Below, piece by piece: positions 8,516 to 16,972 of a DNA stretch of 64,000 nucleotides. Position numbers and translations under genes: made by a program. The notes beneath the pieces were generated by a model. That model was not told where the DNA came from, ran no database searches, and saw nothing but the letters and a program-made list of their open reading frames with translations. Location of the stretch: the NCBI RefSeq assembly GCF_035978755.1, contig NZ_CP108416.1:97413-161412 (forward strand). Reading direction: 5' to 3'. Position 1 is the stretch's first letter; each line of letters begins with the position of its first letter. The DNA is from Streptomyces sp. NBC_01298 (GTDB lineage Bacteria > Actinomycetota > Actinomycetes > Streptomycetales > Streptomycetaceae).

Positions 8516-9266
8516 GAGCGGTACTCCTTCTGTGACTGGTTGTCAGAGGCTGCGGGCGGCGATGTCGCCGTAGGCGGTGGTCGCGTGGATGGCGAGGCCG
8601 GCCGCCGCGCCCTCGGTGTTGCGAAGGGCGTTGTCGATCCGGCCGAGGGCGGTGCCGGCGTCGAGGGTGGCACTGACCCCACGGCCCGCGCCGACCGAGA
8701 TGTCTCCGTACTCCGTGTGCAGTTCGACCGTGCCGCGCACGGCTTCGACGATGCTCAGGTCGCCCTTCTGCGTACTGATCCGGGCAGAGCCCGCCAGGCG
8801 GCCGACCGAGACGTCACCGGCCGCCAGGGTCAGGTGCGCGCTCGCGGCCTCGTCGATCTTGACCGAGCCCTGCGCGGCCTCGAAGACCACGTCACCAAGG
8901 CGTCCGACGCCCCGGAGCTCGGCGCTGGCCGCCTTCGCCTCGACGCCGGAGCCGGCGGGCAGCTGAACGGTCACCTCAACGGAACCGGAGGCGCCCAGGA
9001 TCTGGTTCTTCGCGGGGACCGCGATCCGCAGGACCCCGTCGGCGTACTCGACCACGGTCTGCTCGGCCGCCTTCACATCGCGGCCCTTCGAAGCGTCGGC
9101 GGGCCGGACCTCGACCACGGTGTCCGCGCGGTCAGCGGCGATGAGCCGGACGGCGCCGGCCGGGATGTCCAGAACGGCGGAGATCGGGGCGGTGGTAGCG
9201 AACTTCTGCATGATTCTCTCCTGCGACTCGTTGTTTCCGATGAAGGAAAAGCTACGTTGCTTTCCA
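8513..9266. repeat. Long direct repeat, copy 2
   Basis: Partner of 3541-4289. It differs by a 5-base length change in the spacer after the stop and by only scattered substitutions in the coding part, implying recent duplication or gene conversion. Confidence 0.93.
8543..9211 (-). CDS. DUF4097-family beta-repeat protein, copy 2
   Basis: 222 residues from ATG 9211, virtually identical to copy 1 (Thr for Ser in ALRNTEGAA). It heads an operon with the DrrAB-like exporter genes. Its position between an operator-bearing divergent promoter and an exporter is the more typical family context, so this copy is probably the ancestral location. A role as an accessory or sensory component of the efflux system is inference from context only. 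Confidence 0.87.
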   Translation of the reverse strand: MQKFATTAPISAVLDIPAGAVRLIAADRADTVVEVRPADASKGRDVKAAEQTVVEYADGVLRIAVPAKNQILGASGSVEVTVQLPAGSGVEAKAASAELRGVGRLGDVVFEAAQGSVKIDEAASAHLTLAAGDVSVGRLAGSARISTQKGDLSIVEAVRGTVELHTEYGDISVGAGRGVSATLDAGTALGRIDNALRNTEGAAAGLAIHATTAYGDIAARSL

Positions 9267-9402
9267 AGTCCCAGCAAGAAGTTCGTTGCGATGAATCCTA
9301 GTATTTGCAGGTCAAAGCCGTGAAATCGTTGCGAAGAACTGAAGTTAAATGCAACGACAGCCACTCAGAACGTTGCAATGACATGGAAGCGAACGCTATA
9401 CT
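9255..9402. promoter_or_regulatory. Divergent promoter region with five CGTTGC operators
   Basis: Hexamers CGTTGC at 9255, 9284, 9327 and 9371, and GCAACG at 9351. Rightwards, TTGCAA (9373-9378), 18 bases, TATACT (9397-9402) is a good promoter for the regulator at 9434, and its -35 box overlaps the last hexamer. Leftwards, TTGCTG, 17 bases, TAGCTT serves the DUF4097 operon with a hexamer in the spacer. This arrangement fits repression of both directions by the divergently encoded regulator. Confidence 0.65.
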
Positions 9403-9433
9403 GGAGGCACGACGACGCACGAAGGAGACCGCG

Positions 9434-10225
9434 ATGCCGGGAGGCAGGCTCACCCAGCAGGAACGCCAGCAGATCGCGCTGGGAGTGGCCGACGGCCTCG
9501 CCTACGCGGAGATCGCCCGACAGCTGGACCGACCGACCTCGACCATCACGCGCGAGGTCATGCGCAACGGCGGCCCCGGCGCCTACCGCGCCGATCTGGC
9601 CCACCGCGCCACCGAAGCCCGCGCGCACCGGCGCAAGCAGACCGCGCCCCGTGGACCGCAGGCCGCCCCGCAGGCCTACGGACGGGACGCCGAGGCCGTA
9701 CGCGCCTACGAGGAGGTGTTCACCACCGTCATGATGGCTTCGGGCATGCCCACCATGACGGCCCGGGTGATGGCCTGCCTCACCCTCACCGACACGGGCA
9801 GCCTCACCGCGTCGGAACTCGTCCAGCGCCTCCAGGTCAGCCCGGCCTCGGTATCGAAGTCGATAACGTTCCTGGAGGGACAGGGCCTCATCCGACGGGA
9901 ACGCGAGGAAGGCCGCCGCGAGCGCTACGTCGTCGACGACGACATCTGGTACCAGTCGATGATGGCCAGCGCCCGCTCCACCGCCCAGATCGTCGAGACG
10001 GCGCGGCAGGGCGTCACCGTCCTCGGCGCCGGCACCCCGGCCGGCACCCGCATGGAGAACATCGCCCGCTTCCTCGACTTCGTCTCGGAGAGCATCGCCC
10101 GCGCCGCGGAACAGGCCCGCGAGATCCTCCACACGAAACCGGAGGCGCCCTCGGACACCTCCACCGAAAGATCCGAAAGAAATATCGCCGGGACCGATGA
10201 GTTCCCCGGGGAGCCACGGTCTTAG
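9434..10225 (+). CDS. GbsR/MarR-type transcriptional regulator with extra N-terminal HTH
   Basis: 263 residues from ATG 9434 (GAAGGAG site). Residues 1-45 (LTQQERQQIALGVADGLAYA, then EIARQLDRPTSTITREV) are an IS30-like HTH_38 helix-turn-helix, and residues 100-190 are a winged helix of the GbsR/MarR kind (SLTASELVQRLQVSPASVSKSITFLEGQGLIRRER). The tail is charged and probably disordered. It is divergent from the DUF4097-DrrAB operon and separated from it by the CGTTGC cluster, so it is the likely local repressor of efflux. The IS30-like HTH does not make it a transposase, as no DDE domain follows. Confidence 0.85.
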   Translation: MPGGRLTQQERQQIALGVADGLAYAEIARQLDRPTSTITREVMRNGGPGAYRADLAHRATEARAHRRKQTAPRGPQAAPQAYGRDAEAVRAYEEVFTTVMMASGMPTMTARVMACLTLTDTGSLTASELVQRLQVSPASVSKSITFLEGQGLIRREREEGRRERYVVDDDIWYQSMMASARSTAQIVETARQGVTVLGAGTPAGTRMENIARFLDFVSESIARAAEQAREILHTKPEAPSDTSTERSERNIAGTDEFPGEPRS

Positions 10226-10320
10226 ATCATGAAAGGCACGCCGCGGCAGCCACGCACGTGGTCGCGGGGCGCGCCGGACGGACCGCCGAGAGCCAGCCAC
10301 GAGATTCCGAGGAACCCCAG

Positions 10321-10893
10321 ATGCGCACCCTGATCAGCTCCGCCTTCGTCTCCCTCGACGGCGTCGTGGAGGCCCCCGGCGGCGAGCCCGGGTACCGGAA
10401 CTCCGGCTGGACCTTCAAGGACGTCGAGTTCCTGCCCGAGGCGTTCGAGATCAAGGGCCGGGAGCAGAAGGAGGCCTCCGCGATCCTGCTGGGCCGCACC
10501 AGCTACGAGGCCTTCAGCCCCGTGTGGCCCGCCATGGAGGACTTCGCCGACTACAAGGTGATGCCCAAGTACGTCGTCTCCACCACCCTCACCGAGGACG
10601 ACCTGGTGTCGGACTGGGGCGACACCACGATCCTGCGCACCCTCGACGAGGTCGCCGCGCTCAAGGAGACCGAGGGCGGCCCGATCATCGTGCACGGCAG
10701 CGCCGCCCTGAACCGGGCGCTCTCCGACGCCGGCCTGATCGACCGTTACCACCTGCTCGTCTTCCCGCTGCTGCTCGGTGCGGGCAAGCGCCTCTTCAGC
10801 GCCACGGACAAGGACGCGCAGAAGCTGAAGCTCGTCGAACACGCGGCGTACGCCAACGGCCTGCAGCTGAACGTCTTCGACGTCGTCCGCTGA
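10321..10893 (+). CDS. Dihydrofolate-reductase-like (RibD C-terminal) protein
   Basis: 190 residues of the RibD_C/DHFR fold: MRTLISSAFVSLDGVVEAPG at the start, ILLGRTSYEAFSPVWP in the middle, GGPIIVHGSAALNRALSDAGLIDRY and LLLGAGKRLF towards the end. Family members bind NADPH and reduce small heterocycles; most in actinomycetes have no known substrate. ATG 10321 has a GAGGAA site 7 bases upstream. It is convergent with the aroA end of the aromatic operon, with a shared terminator between them. Confidence 0.9.
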   Translation: MRTLISSAFVSLDGVVEAPGGEPGYRNSGWTFKDVEFLPEAFEIKGREQKEASAILLGRTSYEAFSPVWPAMEDFADYKVMPKYVVSTTLTEDDLVSDWGDTTILRTLDEVAALKETEGGPIIVHGSAALNRALSDAGLIDRYHLLVFPLLLGAGKRLFSATDKDAQKLKLVEHAAYANGLQLNVFDVVR

Positions 10894-10913
10894 CCCGTAC
10901 GACAAACGACACA

Positions 10914-10945
10914 GGAGCGGCGCCCCCACGGGGGAGCGCCGCTCC
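10914..10945. terminator. Bidirectional hairpin terminator
   Basis: GGAGCGGCG-CCCCC, a short loop, then GGGGGAGCGCCGCTCC form a long stem with one bulge between the convergent DHFR-like gene and aroA. It should stop both transcripts. Confidence 0.8.
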
Positions 10946-10952
10946 GTGCGTC

Positions 10953-12236
10953 TCAGCCGAACAGCCGCCGCAGCTCCTCGTGGAACCCGGGGAAGGTCTT
11001 GGCCACGCAGGCCGGGTCGTCGAGGGTGATCCCGGCGGCGCGCAGGCCCAGTACCGAGAAGGACATCGCGATGCGGTGGTCGCGGCGGCAGTCGATCGTC
11101 GCCGGGGCGGGGGTGCCCGGGTGCACGGTGATGCGGTCCGGTCCCTCCTCCACCTCGATGCCCAGTGCGCGGAGGTTCTCCGCTACCGCGGCGATCCGGT
11201 CGGACTCCTTCAGCCGGGCGTGCGCGATGCCCGTGATGGTGACCGGGGCGTCCGCGAGCGGGGCGATCGCGGCCATCGTCATGAAGGTGTCCGAGATATC
11301 GCCCATGTCGACGGTGAATCCGCCGCGCAGCGCGCCGGTGCCCGTGACCTCGGTCCAGTTGGCGGTCGTGGTGACCCGGGCGCCGGCCTGCCGCAGCACC
11401 TCCACGAAGGCGGTGTCGCCCTGCAGGCTGCCCTCGCCCAGCGCCCGGACCCGTACGGTACGGCCGGTGACGGCGGCCGCCGCGAAGAAGTACGAGGCGG
11501 TCGAGGCGTCCGGCTCGATGTCGAGGTCGGTGGGCCGGTAGCCGCCCGGGTGGACCGTGATCGCGCTGCCCTCCTCCTCGACCCGGGCACCGAACTGCCG
11601 CATCAGGGCCAGGGTCATGTCCACGTACGGACGGCTGACCAGCCGCGGCACGTCCACCGTGAGCGGCCCGCCCATCAGCGGGGCGGCCATCAGCAGCCCG
11701 GAGAGGTACTGGCTGCTCAGCCCGGAATCCAGCTCGATGCGGCCCCCGGCCAGCCCCCGCGCGGTCAGGGTGAAGGGCAGGCCCGTACCGCGCACCCTCG
11801 CCCCGAGCCCGGTGAGCGCCTCCAGCAGCGGCCCGAGCGGGCGCGCCCGCAACTGGTCGGAGCCGTCGAAGGCGATCTCCCCGCGCCCGGTGGCCGCGAA
11901 GGGCGGCAGGAAGCGTGCCGCGGTGCCGGCGTCGGCGCACCAGACCCGGCCGGGGCCGGCCGGTCCGGTGCCGCGCCCGGTGACCTCCCAGACCTCGCCG
12001 GAGCCGTCGCCGTAGCCGGAGCCGTCCCCGTACCCGTAGCCGCTGTCGCCGATGTCGCGGACCCCGGTGCCCAGGTCCGTCAGCGCGGCCCGGAAGGCGA
12101 GGGTGTCGTCGCTGACCAGGGGCGCGCCGAGGCGGCTGCTGCCGGGGGCGGCGGCCGCGAGGAGCAGCGCCCGGTTGGTGATGCTCTTGGACCCGGGTAT
12201 CCGGGCCTCCAGTACGGGAGTTGTCACGCCGCTCAT
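10953..12236 (-). CDS. aroA: 3-phosphoshikimate 1-carboxyvinyltransferase (EPSP synthase)
   Basis: 427 residues from ATG 12236. It transfers the enolpyruvyl group of PEP to shikimate-3-phosphate, the sixth shikimate step, in the cytosol. Landmarks are GSKSITNRALLLAAAA at 14-29, ADAGTAARFLPPFAA near 100, SSQYLSGLLMAAPL near 190, the catalytic-region ARLKESDRIAAV near 345 and DHRIAMSFSVLGL near 390. An unusual insert of tandem Gly-Tyr-Gly-Asp-Gly-Ser units (about residues 66-80) lies in a surface region before the TAARF motif. It overlaps the transketolase stop by four bases, so the two are translationally coupled. It is the last gene of the aromatic operon. Confidence 0.95.
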   Translation of the reverse strand: MSGVTTPVLEARIPGSKSITNRALLLAAAAPGSSRLGAPLVSDDTLAFRAALTDLGTGVRDIGDSGYGYGDGSGYGDGSGEVWEVTGRGTGPAGPGRVWCADAGTAARFLPPFAATGRGEIAFDGSDQLRARPLGPLLEALTGLGARVRGTGLPFTLTARGLAGGRIELDSGLSSQYLSGLLMAAPLMGGPLTVDVPRLVSRPYVDMTLALMRQFGARVEEEGSAITVHPGGYRPTDLDIEPDASTASYFFAAAAVTGRTVRVRALGEGSLQGDTAFVEVLRQAGARVTTTANWTEVTGTGALRGGFTVDMGDISDTFMTMAAIAPLADAPVTITGIAHARLKESDRIAAVAENLRALGIEVEEGPDRITVHPGTPAPATIDCRRDHRIAMSFSVLGLRAAGITLDDPACVAKTFPGFHEELRRLFG

Positions 12237-14359
12237 CGTACGGAGCCTCTGCGCTGGGCCCGCTCGAAGCTCGCGCGGGCCGCCGCCGCCACCTTCGGCG
12301 CCGTCAGGCCGTGGAGTTCGTACAGGGACTGGTACGGGGCGGAGGCACCGAAGGAGTCGATGCCCAGCGAGGTGCCGGCCGCGCCGACCAGGGCGTACCA
12401 GCCGAGGCTGGACCCGGCCTCGACGGAGACCCGGGCGGCCACATCCGTGGGGAGCACCTCCTCCCGGTAGGCCTCCTCCTGTGCCTGGAACCACTCCAGG
12501 CAGGGCATGGACACCACCCGGGTGGCGAGGCCCCCGTCCTGGAGGATGCGGCGGGCGTCGAGCGCGATGGGCACCTCGCTGCCGGTGGCGATGAGGATGG
12601 CCTCGGGGCGCCCGCCCTCGGCCTCGGCCAGGACGTACCCGCCGCGCGCGGCGCCCTCTGCGGGGGACAGCCCGCTCTCCTCGGTGCGCTCCAGCACGGG
12701 CAGGTTCTGCCGGGACAGGCACAGGCCCGCCGGGCGGTCGTCGTTCTCCAGGATGGTGCGCCAGGCGACGACGGTCTCGTTGGCGTCGGCGGGCCGGACC
12801 ACGTCCAGGCCGGGGATGGCGCGCAGCGACCAGAGGTGCTCGATGGGCTGGTGGGTGGGGCCGTCCTCGCCGAGGCCGATGGAGTCGTGGGTCCAGACGT
12901 AGGTGACGGGCAGCTTCATCATGGCCGCGAGGCGCACGGCCGGCCGCATGTAGTCGGAGAACACCAGGAAGGTGCCGCCGTAGGGGCGGGTCCCGCCGTG
13001 CAGGGCGATGCCGTTGAGGATCGCGCCCATGGCGTGCTCGCGGATGCCGAAGTGCAGGGTCCGCCCGTACCGGTGGCCGGAGTACGCCTCCGTCGCCAAC
13101 TCCTCGGGGACGAAGGAGGGTTCGCCCTTCATCGTGGTCAGGTTGGACTCGGCGAGGTCCGCGGAGCCGCCCCACAGTTCGGGCAGGACGGGGGCCAGGG
13201 CGTTCAGCACCTCCCCGGACGCCTTGCGGGTGGCCATCTGGCCGCCCCCGGCGAACACCGGCAGGCTCTCCTGCCAGCCCTCGGGCAGCCGGCGCTCCGA
13301 GAGCCGGTCGAAGAGCTCGGCGCGCCCGGGGTTGAGGGCGCGCCAGTCGGCGAGGGTCTTGTCCCACTGGCGGTGGGCCTCGGCGCCGCGGTCGGCGACC
13401 CGGCGGGCGTGGGCCAGGACCTCGTCGGGGACCTGGAAGGAGAGCGAGGGGTCGAGGCCCATCGCCGCCTTGGCGGCGGCGGCCTCCTCGGCGCCGAGGG
13501 CGGATCCGTGGATGCCGCCGGTGTTGCGCTTCTTCGGCGCGGGCCAGCCGATGATCGTGCGCAGCGATACCAGGGAGGGCCGGTCGGTGGTCTCCCGGGC
13601 GGTGACGAGCGCCCGGTTCAGGGCCTCGACATCCTCGGTGTACTCCCCGCCCGCCGTCCAGTCGACCTCCTGCACGTGCCAGCCGTACGCCCGGTAGCGG
13701 GCGAGGGTGTCCTCGGAGTGCGCGATCTGCCGGTCGTCCTCGATGGAGATGCGGTTCTCGTCGTAGAGAACGACGAGGTTGCCGAGGCGCTGGTGTCCGG
13801 CCAGCGAGCTGGCTTCGTGCGCGACGCCCTCCTCCAGGTCTCCCTCGGAGGCGATGGCCCAGATGGTGTGGTCGAAGGGGGAGGCGCCGGGCGCGGCCTC
13901 CGGGTCGAACAGGCCGCGCTCGCGCCGGGCCGCCATGGCCATGCCCACCGCGTTGGCGAGGCCCTGGCCGAGGGGGCCGGTGGTGGTCTCCACGCCCGGG
14001 GTGTGCCCGTACTCGGGGTGCGCGGGGGTCAGACTGCCCTCGGTGCGCAGGCCCTTGAGATCGTCGAGGGTGAGCCCGTAGCCCGACAGGTAGAGCTGCG
14101 TGTAGAGGGTCAGGCTGGCGTGGCCGCAGGAGAGCACGAACCGGTCCCGGCCGGCCCAGCGCGGGTCCCGGGGGTCGTGCCGCAGCAGCCGCTGGAAGAG
14201 CAGGTAGGCGGCCGGCGCGAGGCTCATGGCGGTGCCGGGGTGTCCGTGCCCGGCCGCCTCGACCGCGTCCACGGTCAGCGCGCGGGCGACCTCGACGGCC
14301 CGGCGGTCGGCGTCCCCCCAGAGCAGGGCGGGCGCCTGCGGGGCGGTGGCGACGGTCAT
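12233..14359 (-). CDS. tkt: Transketolase
   Basis: 708 residues, the usual length of the family, from ATG 14359 with an AGGAAGG site. Thiamine-diphosphate signatures are GHPGTAMSLAPAAYLLF near 35, GPLGQGLANAVGMAMA near 110 and SEGDLEEGVAHEASS near 150. The pyrimidine-domain motifs HDSIGLGEDGPTHQPIEHLW, near 470, and SGHRYGRTLHFGIREHAMGA are intact. It makes erythrose-4-phosphate, the DAHP synthase substrate, from fructose-6-phosphate and glyceraldehyde-3-phosphate. Placed between aroA and aroB, it is most simply read as a dedicated E4P supply enzyme for the local aromatic pathway rather than the housekeeping copy. Confidence 0.96.
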   Translation of the reverse strand: MTVATAPQAPALLWGDADRRAVEVARALTVDAVEAAGHGHPGTAMSLAPAAYLLFQRLLRHDPRDPRWAGRDRFVLSCGHASLTLYTQLYLSGYGLTLDDLKGLRTEGSLTPAHPEYGHTPGVETTTGPLGQGLANAVGMAMAARRERGLFDPEAAPGASPFDHTIWAIASEGDLEEGVAHEASSLAGHQRLGNLVVLYDENRISIEDDRQIAHSEDTLARYRAYGWHVQEVDWTAGGEYTEDVEALNRALVTARETTDRPSLVSLRTIIGWPAPKKRNTGGIHGSALGAEEAAAAKAAMGLDPSLSFQVPDEVLAHARRVADRGAEAHRQWDKTLADWRALNPGRAELFDRLSERRLPEGWQESLPVFAGGGQMATRKASGEVLNALAPVLPELWGGSADLAESNLTTMKGEPSFVPEELATEAYSGHRYGRTLHFGIREHAMGAILNGIALHGGTRPYGGTFLVFSDYMRPAVRLAAMMKLPVTYVWTHDSIGLGEDGPTHQPIEHLWSLRAIPGLDVVRPADANETVVAWRTILENDDRPAGLCLSRQNLPVLERTEESGLSPAEGAARGGYVLAEAEGGRPEAILIATGSEVPIALDARRILQDGGLATRVVSMPCLEWFQAQEEAYREEVLPTDVAARVSVEAGSSLGWYALVGAAGTSLGIDSFGASAPYQSLYELHGLTAPKVAAAARASFERAQRRGSVR

Positions 14360-14564
14360 GACGGGCCTTCCTGTTCGGGGGATTCGGATACGGGTGTGCG
14401 TGCGGGTCCCGCGGCTCCCACCGCTTCCGCGCGTACGGGGCCTGCGGTGCGTTCGGCTGCTGCGCCCCCGCCGGCCCACCCCGCCGGCCGGACCGATCCG
14501 CCGTGGCGGACCGCGCGGGCACGCCGGACGGCGCGGGCACGGGCGTAGCGGACGGGGGCCCGCT

Positions 14565-15656
14565 TCACCGGGAGATCCGCTCGTAGGCGGCCCGGAGCAG
14601 GTCCTCGTCCGGGGCGGTGAGCAGGGCGGGGCGGCCGATGGCGTCGAGCACGACGAACCGCAGCCGGTTGCCCCGGGTCTTCTTGTCGATGCCCATCGCG
14701 TCGCGCAGCGGGGCCCAGGCCCCGGCGTGGGTGGTGGGCAGGCCGGCGGCGGCGAGGAGGGTGCGGTGGCGGTCGGCGTCGGCGGCGGACAGCCGGCCGT
14801 CGAGCCGGGCGAGTTCGGCGGCGAAGACCATGCCGGCGGCCACCGCGTGACCGTGCCGGACCCGGTAGCCGGCGACCCGCTCGATGGCGTGGCCCAGCGT
14901 GTGCCCGTAGTTGAGGTGCTCGCGGCGGCCGTCCTCCCGGAAGTCCTCGGTGACGACCTCCGCCTTGACGCGGATGGCGCGCTCCACGAGCTCCCGGGTG
15001 TGGACGGGCCCGGCGGGGTCCTCCTCGACCAGGCGCAGGATCTCCGGGTCGGCGATGAACCCGGCCTTGATCACCTCGGCGAGGCCGCTGACGTAGTCGG
15101 CGGGCGGCAGGGTGTCCAGCAGGTCCAGGTCGCACAGCACCCCGGCGGGCGGGTGGAAGGCGCCGACCAGGTTCTTGCCCTGGGGCAGGTTCACGGCGGT
15201 CTTCCCGCCGATGGCGGCGTCGACCATGCCGAGCAGGGTGGTCGGGACGAGCACCAGCCGCACGCCGCGCAGCCACCCGGCGGCGGCGAACCCGGCGAGG
15301 TCGGTGGTGGCGCCGCCCCCGACGGCCACGACGGCGTCGGAGCGGGTGAACCCGGCGTCGGCGAGGGCCCGCCACAGGCCGGTCACGACGGTCATGTCCT
15401 TGGCGGCTTCGCCCTCGGGCACTTCCAGCGAGACGACGACGCGTCCCTCGTCGTTGAGTTCCCGCGCGATCCGCCGGGCGGTCGCCAGCAGCGTGCGGGA
15501 GTGCACGACGGCCACCCGCAGCGGTTCGGAGCCCAGTACGCGCCCGGTCTCACCGGTCAGCCCGTGACCGACGACGACCTCGTAGGGACGCTCGCCCCCG
15601 ACCGTGATCCGGGTGCTCCCCGCCAGCGCCGGCGTGTTCAGCGTCGGGGCGCTCAC
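14565..15656 (-). CDS. aroB: 3-dehydroquinate synthase
   Basis: 363 residues from GTG 15656. It converts DAHP to 3-dehydroquinate with catalytic NAD and a divalent metal. NAD-site [19 protein letters not shown] near 105-123 and [20 protein letters not shown] near 135-155 are intact. Also intact are [11 protein letters not shown], the metal-ligand region [13 protein letters not shown] near 260, and the catalytic-domain lysines in [14 protein letters not shown]. It overlaps aroC by four bases (GTGA), so it is coupled to it. A 205-base spacer separates it from the transketolase gene; I see no terminator there, only short GC-rich inverted repeats. Confidence 0.96.
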   Translation of the reverse strand: MSAPTLNTPALAGSTRITVGGERPYEVVVGHGLTGETGRVLGSEPLRVAVVHSRTLLATARRIARELNDEGRVVVSLEVPEGEAAKDMTVVTGLWRALADAGFTRSDAVVAVGGGATTDLAGFAAAGWLRGVRLVLVPTTLLGMVDAAIGGKTAVNLPQGKNLVGAFHPPAGVLCDLDLLDTLPPADYVSGLAEVIKAGFIADPEILRLVEEDPAGPVHTRELVERAIRVKAEVVTEDFREDGRREHLNYGHTLGHAIERVAGYRVRHGHAVAAGMVFAAELARLDGRLSAADADRHRTLLAAAGLPTTHAGAWAPLRDAMGIDKKTRGNRLRFVVLDAIGRPALLTAPDEDLLRAAYERISR

Positions 15657-16840
15657 CGGACGGCCAGGTTCTCGAGGTAGCCCCGGTGGTTGCGGGCGGT
15701 CTCGGCGAGGGAGTCCCCGCCGAACTTCTCCAGCGCGGCGTGCGCGAGGACCAGCGCCGTCATCGCCTCGGCCACGACGGCCGCGGCGGGCACCGCGCAG
15801 ACGTCGGAGCGCTGGTGGTGGGCGACGGCCGGCTCGCCGGTGGCGACGTCGATGGTGGCCAGGGCCCGCGGCACGGTGGCGATGGGCTTCATGGCGGCGC
15901 GCACCCGCAGCGGTTCGCCGGTGGTCATCCCGCCCTCGACCCCGCCGGAGCGGGCGGTGCGGCGGCGGACGGCCCCCTGCCCGTCCCGCTCGATCTCGTC
16001 GTGCGCGAGGGAGCCGGGGACCTTGGCTAGGCCGAAGCCGTCGCCGAACTCCACGCCCTTGATGGCCTGGATGCCCATGAGGGCGGCCGCGAGCCGGGAG
16101 TCGACGCGCCGGTCGCCGTGGACGTAGCTGCCCAGGCCCGGCGGAAGTCCGTACGCGAGCACCTCGACGACCCCGCCGAGGGTGTCGCCGTTCTCGTGGG
16201 CCCGGTCGATCTCGGCGACCATCGCGGCGGAGGCCTCCGGGTCCAGGCAGCGCACCGGGTCGGCGTCCACGCGCTCGGTGTCGTACGGCTCCGGCACCAG
16301 TCCCTCGGGTGCGACGGCCGCGCCGAGCGAGACGACGTGGCTGACGATCGTGATCCCGTACGCCTGCTTGAGGAAGGCCCGGGCGACTTCCCCGACGGCG
16401 ACCCGGGCGGCGGTCTCGCGGGCGCTGGCCCGCTCCAGGACCGGGCGGGCGTCGTCGAATCCGTACTTCTGCATCCCGGCGAGGTCGGCGTGGCCGGGGC
16501 GGGGGCGCGAGAGCGGGGCGTTGCGCGCCCGGCCGGCCAGCACCTCCGGGTCCACCCCGTCGGCGGCCATCACCGTCTCCCACTTGGGCCATTCGGTGTT
16601 GCCGACCTGGATCGACACCGGTCCGCCCTGGGTGAGGCCGTGGCGGACACCGCCGAGGAAGGTCACCTCGTCCCGCTCGAAGGCCATCCGGGCGCCCCGG
16701 CCGTGGCCGAGGCGGCGGCGGGCGAGGGAGTCGGCGACCGCCTTGGTGGAGATCTCCACGCCGGCGGGCAGGCCTTCGAGGACGGCGGTGAGGGCGGGGC
16801 CGTGCGATTCGCCCGCGGTGAGCCATCGCAAAGTACTCAA
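15653..16840 (-). CDS. aroC: Chorismate synthase
   Basis: 395 residues. It catalyses the reduced-FMN-dependent loss of phosphate from EPSP to give chorismate. Motifs seen are [11 protein letters not shown] at 7-17, [20 protein letters not shown] near 50-70, GNTEWPKW near 83, [19 protein letters not shown] near 110, [11 protein letters not shown] near 140 and the later [17 protein letters not shown]. The start is TTG, which is common for this gene in Streptomyces, with an AGAGGA site. Its length is typical. The next upstream gene ends 132 bases away, a gap holding no gene. Confidence 0.97.
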   Translation of the reverse strand: MSTLRWLTAGESHGPALTAVLEGLPAGVEISTKAVADSLARRRLGHGRGARMAFERDEVTFLGGVRHGLTQGGPVSIQVGNTEWPKWETVMAADGVDPEVLAGRARNAPLSRPRPGHADLAGMQKYGFDDARPVLERASARETAARVAVGEVARAFLKQAYGITIVSHVVSLGAAVAPEGLVPEPYDTERVDADPVRCLDPEASAAMVAEIDRAHENGDTLGGVVEVLAYGLPPGLGSYVHGDRRVDSRLAAALMGIQAIKGVEFGDGFGLAKVPGSLAHDEIERDGQGAVRRRTARSGGVEGGMTTGEPLRVRAAMKPIATVPRALATIDVATGEPAVAHHQRSDVCAVPAAAVVAEAMTALVLAHAALEKFGGDSLAETARNHRGYLENLAVR

Positions 16841-16972
16841 GGGTGATCCTCTGTCATGCGGGGTGGTGGGCCGGCGTGGTGGGCGGTCGGACCCGGCCGG
16901 TGGGGCGGCCGGATCCCCGTGGAGGGGGGAGGGATGGCGGAAGGGGTCGTACGGGGATCCGCGGGCGCGGGG

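Noticed and set aside
9434..10225. IS30-type transposase
   Set aside because: Only the HTH_38-like segment matches; there is no DDE integrase core and no terminal inverted repeats, and the rest is a GbsR/MarR winged helix.
10953..14540. A 1195-codon frame containing EPSP synthase at its end
   Set aside because: The first 760 codons are antisense-style low-complexity sequence over the transketolase gene; EPSP synthase starts at 12236.
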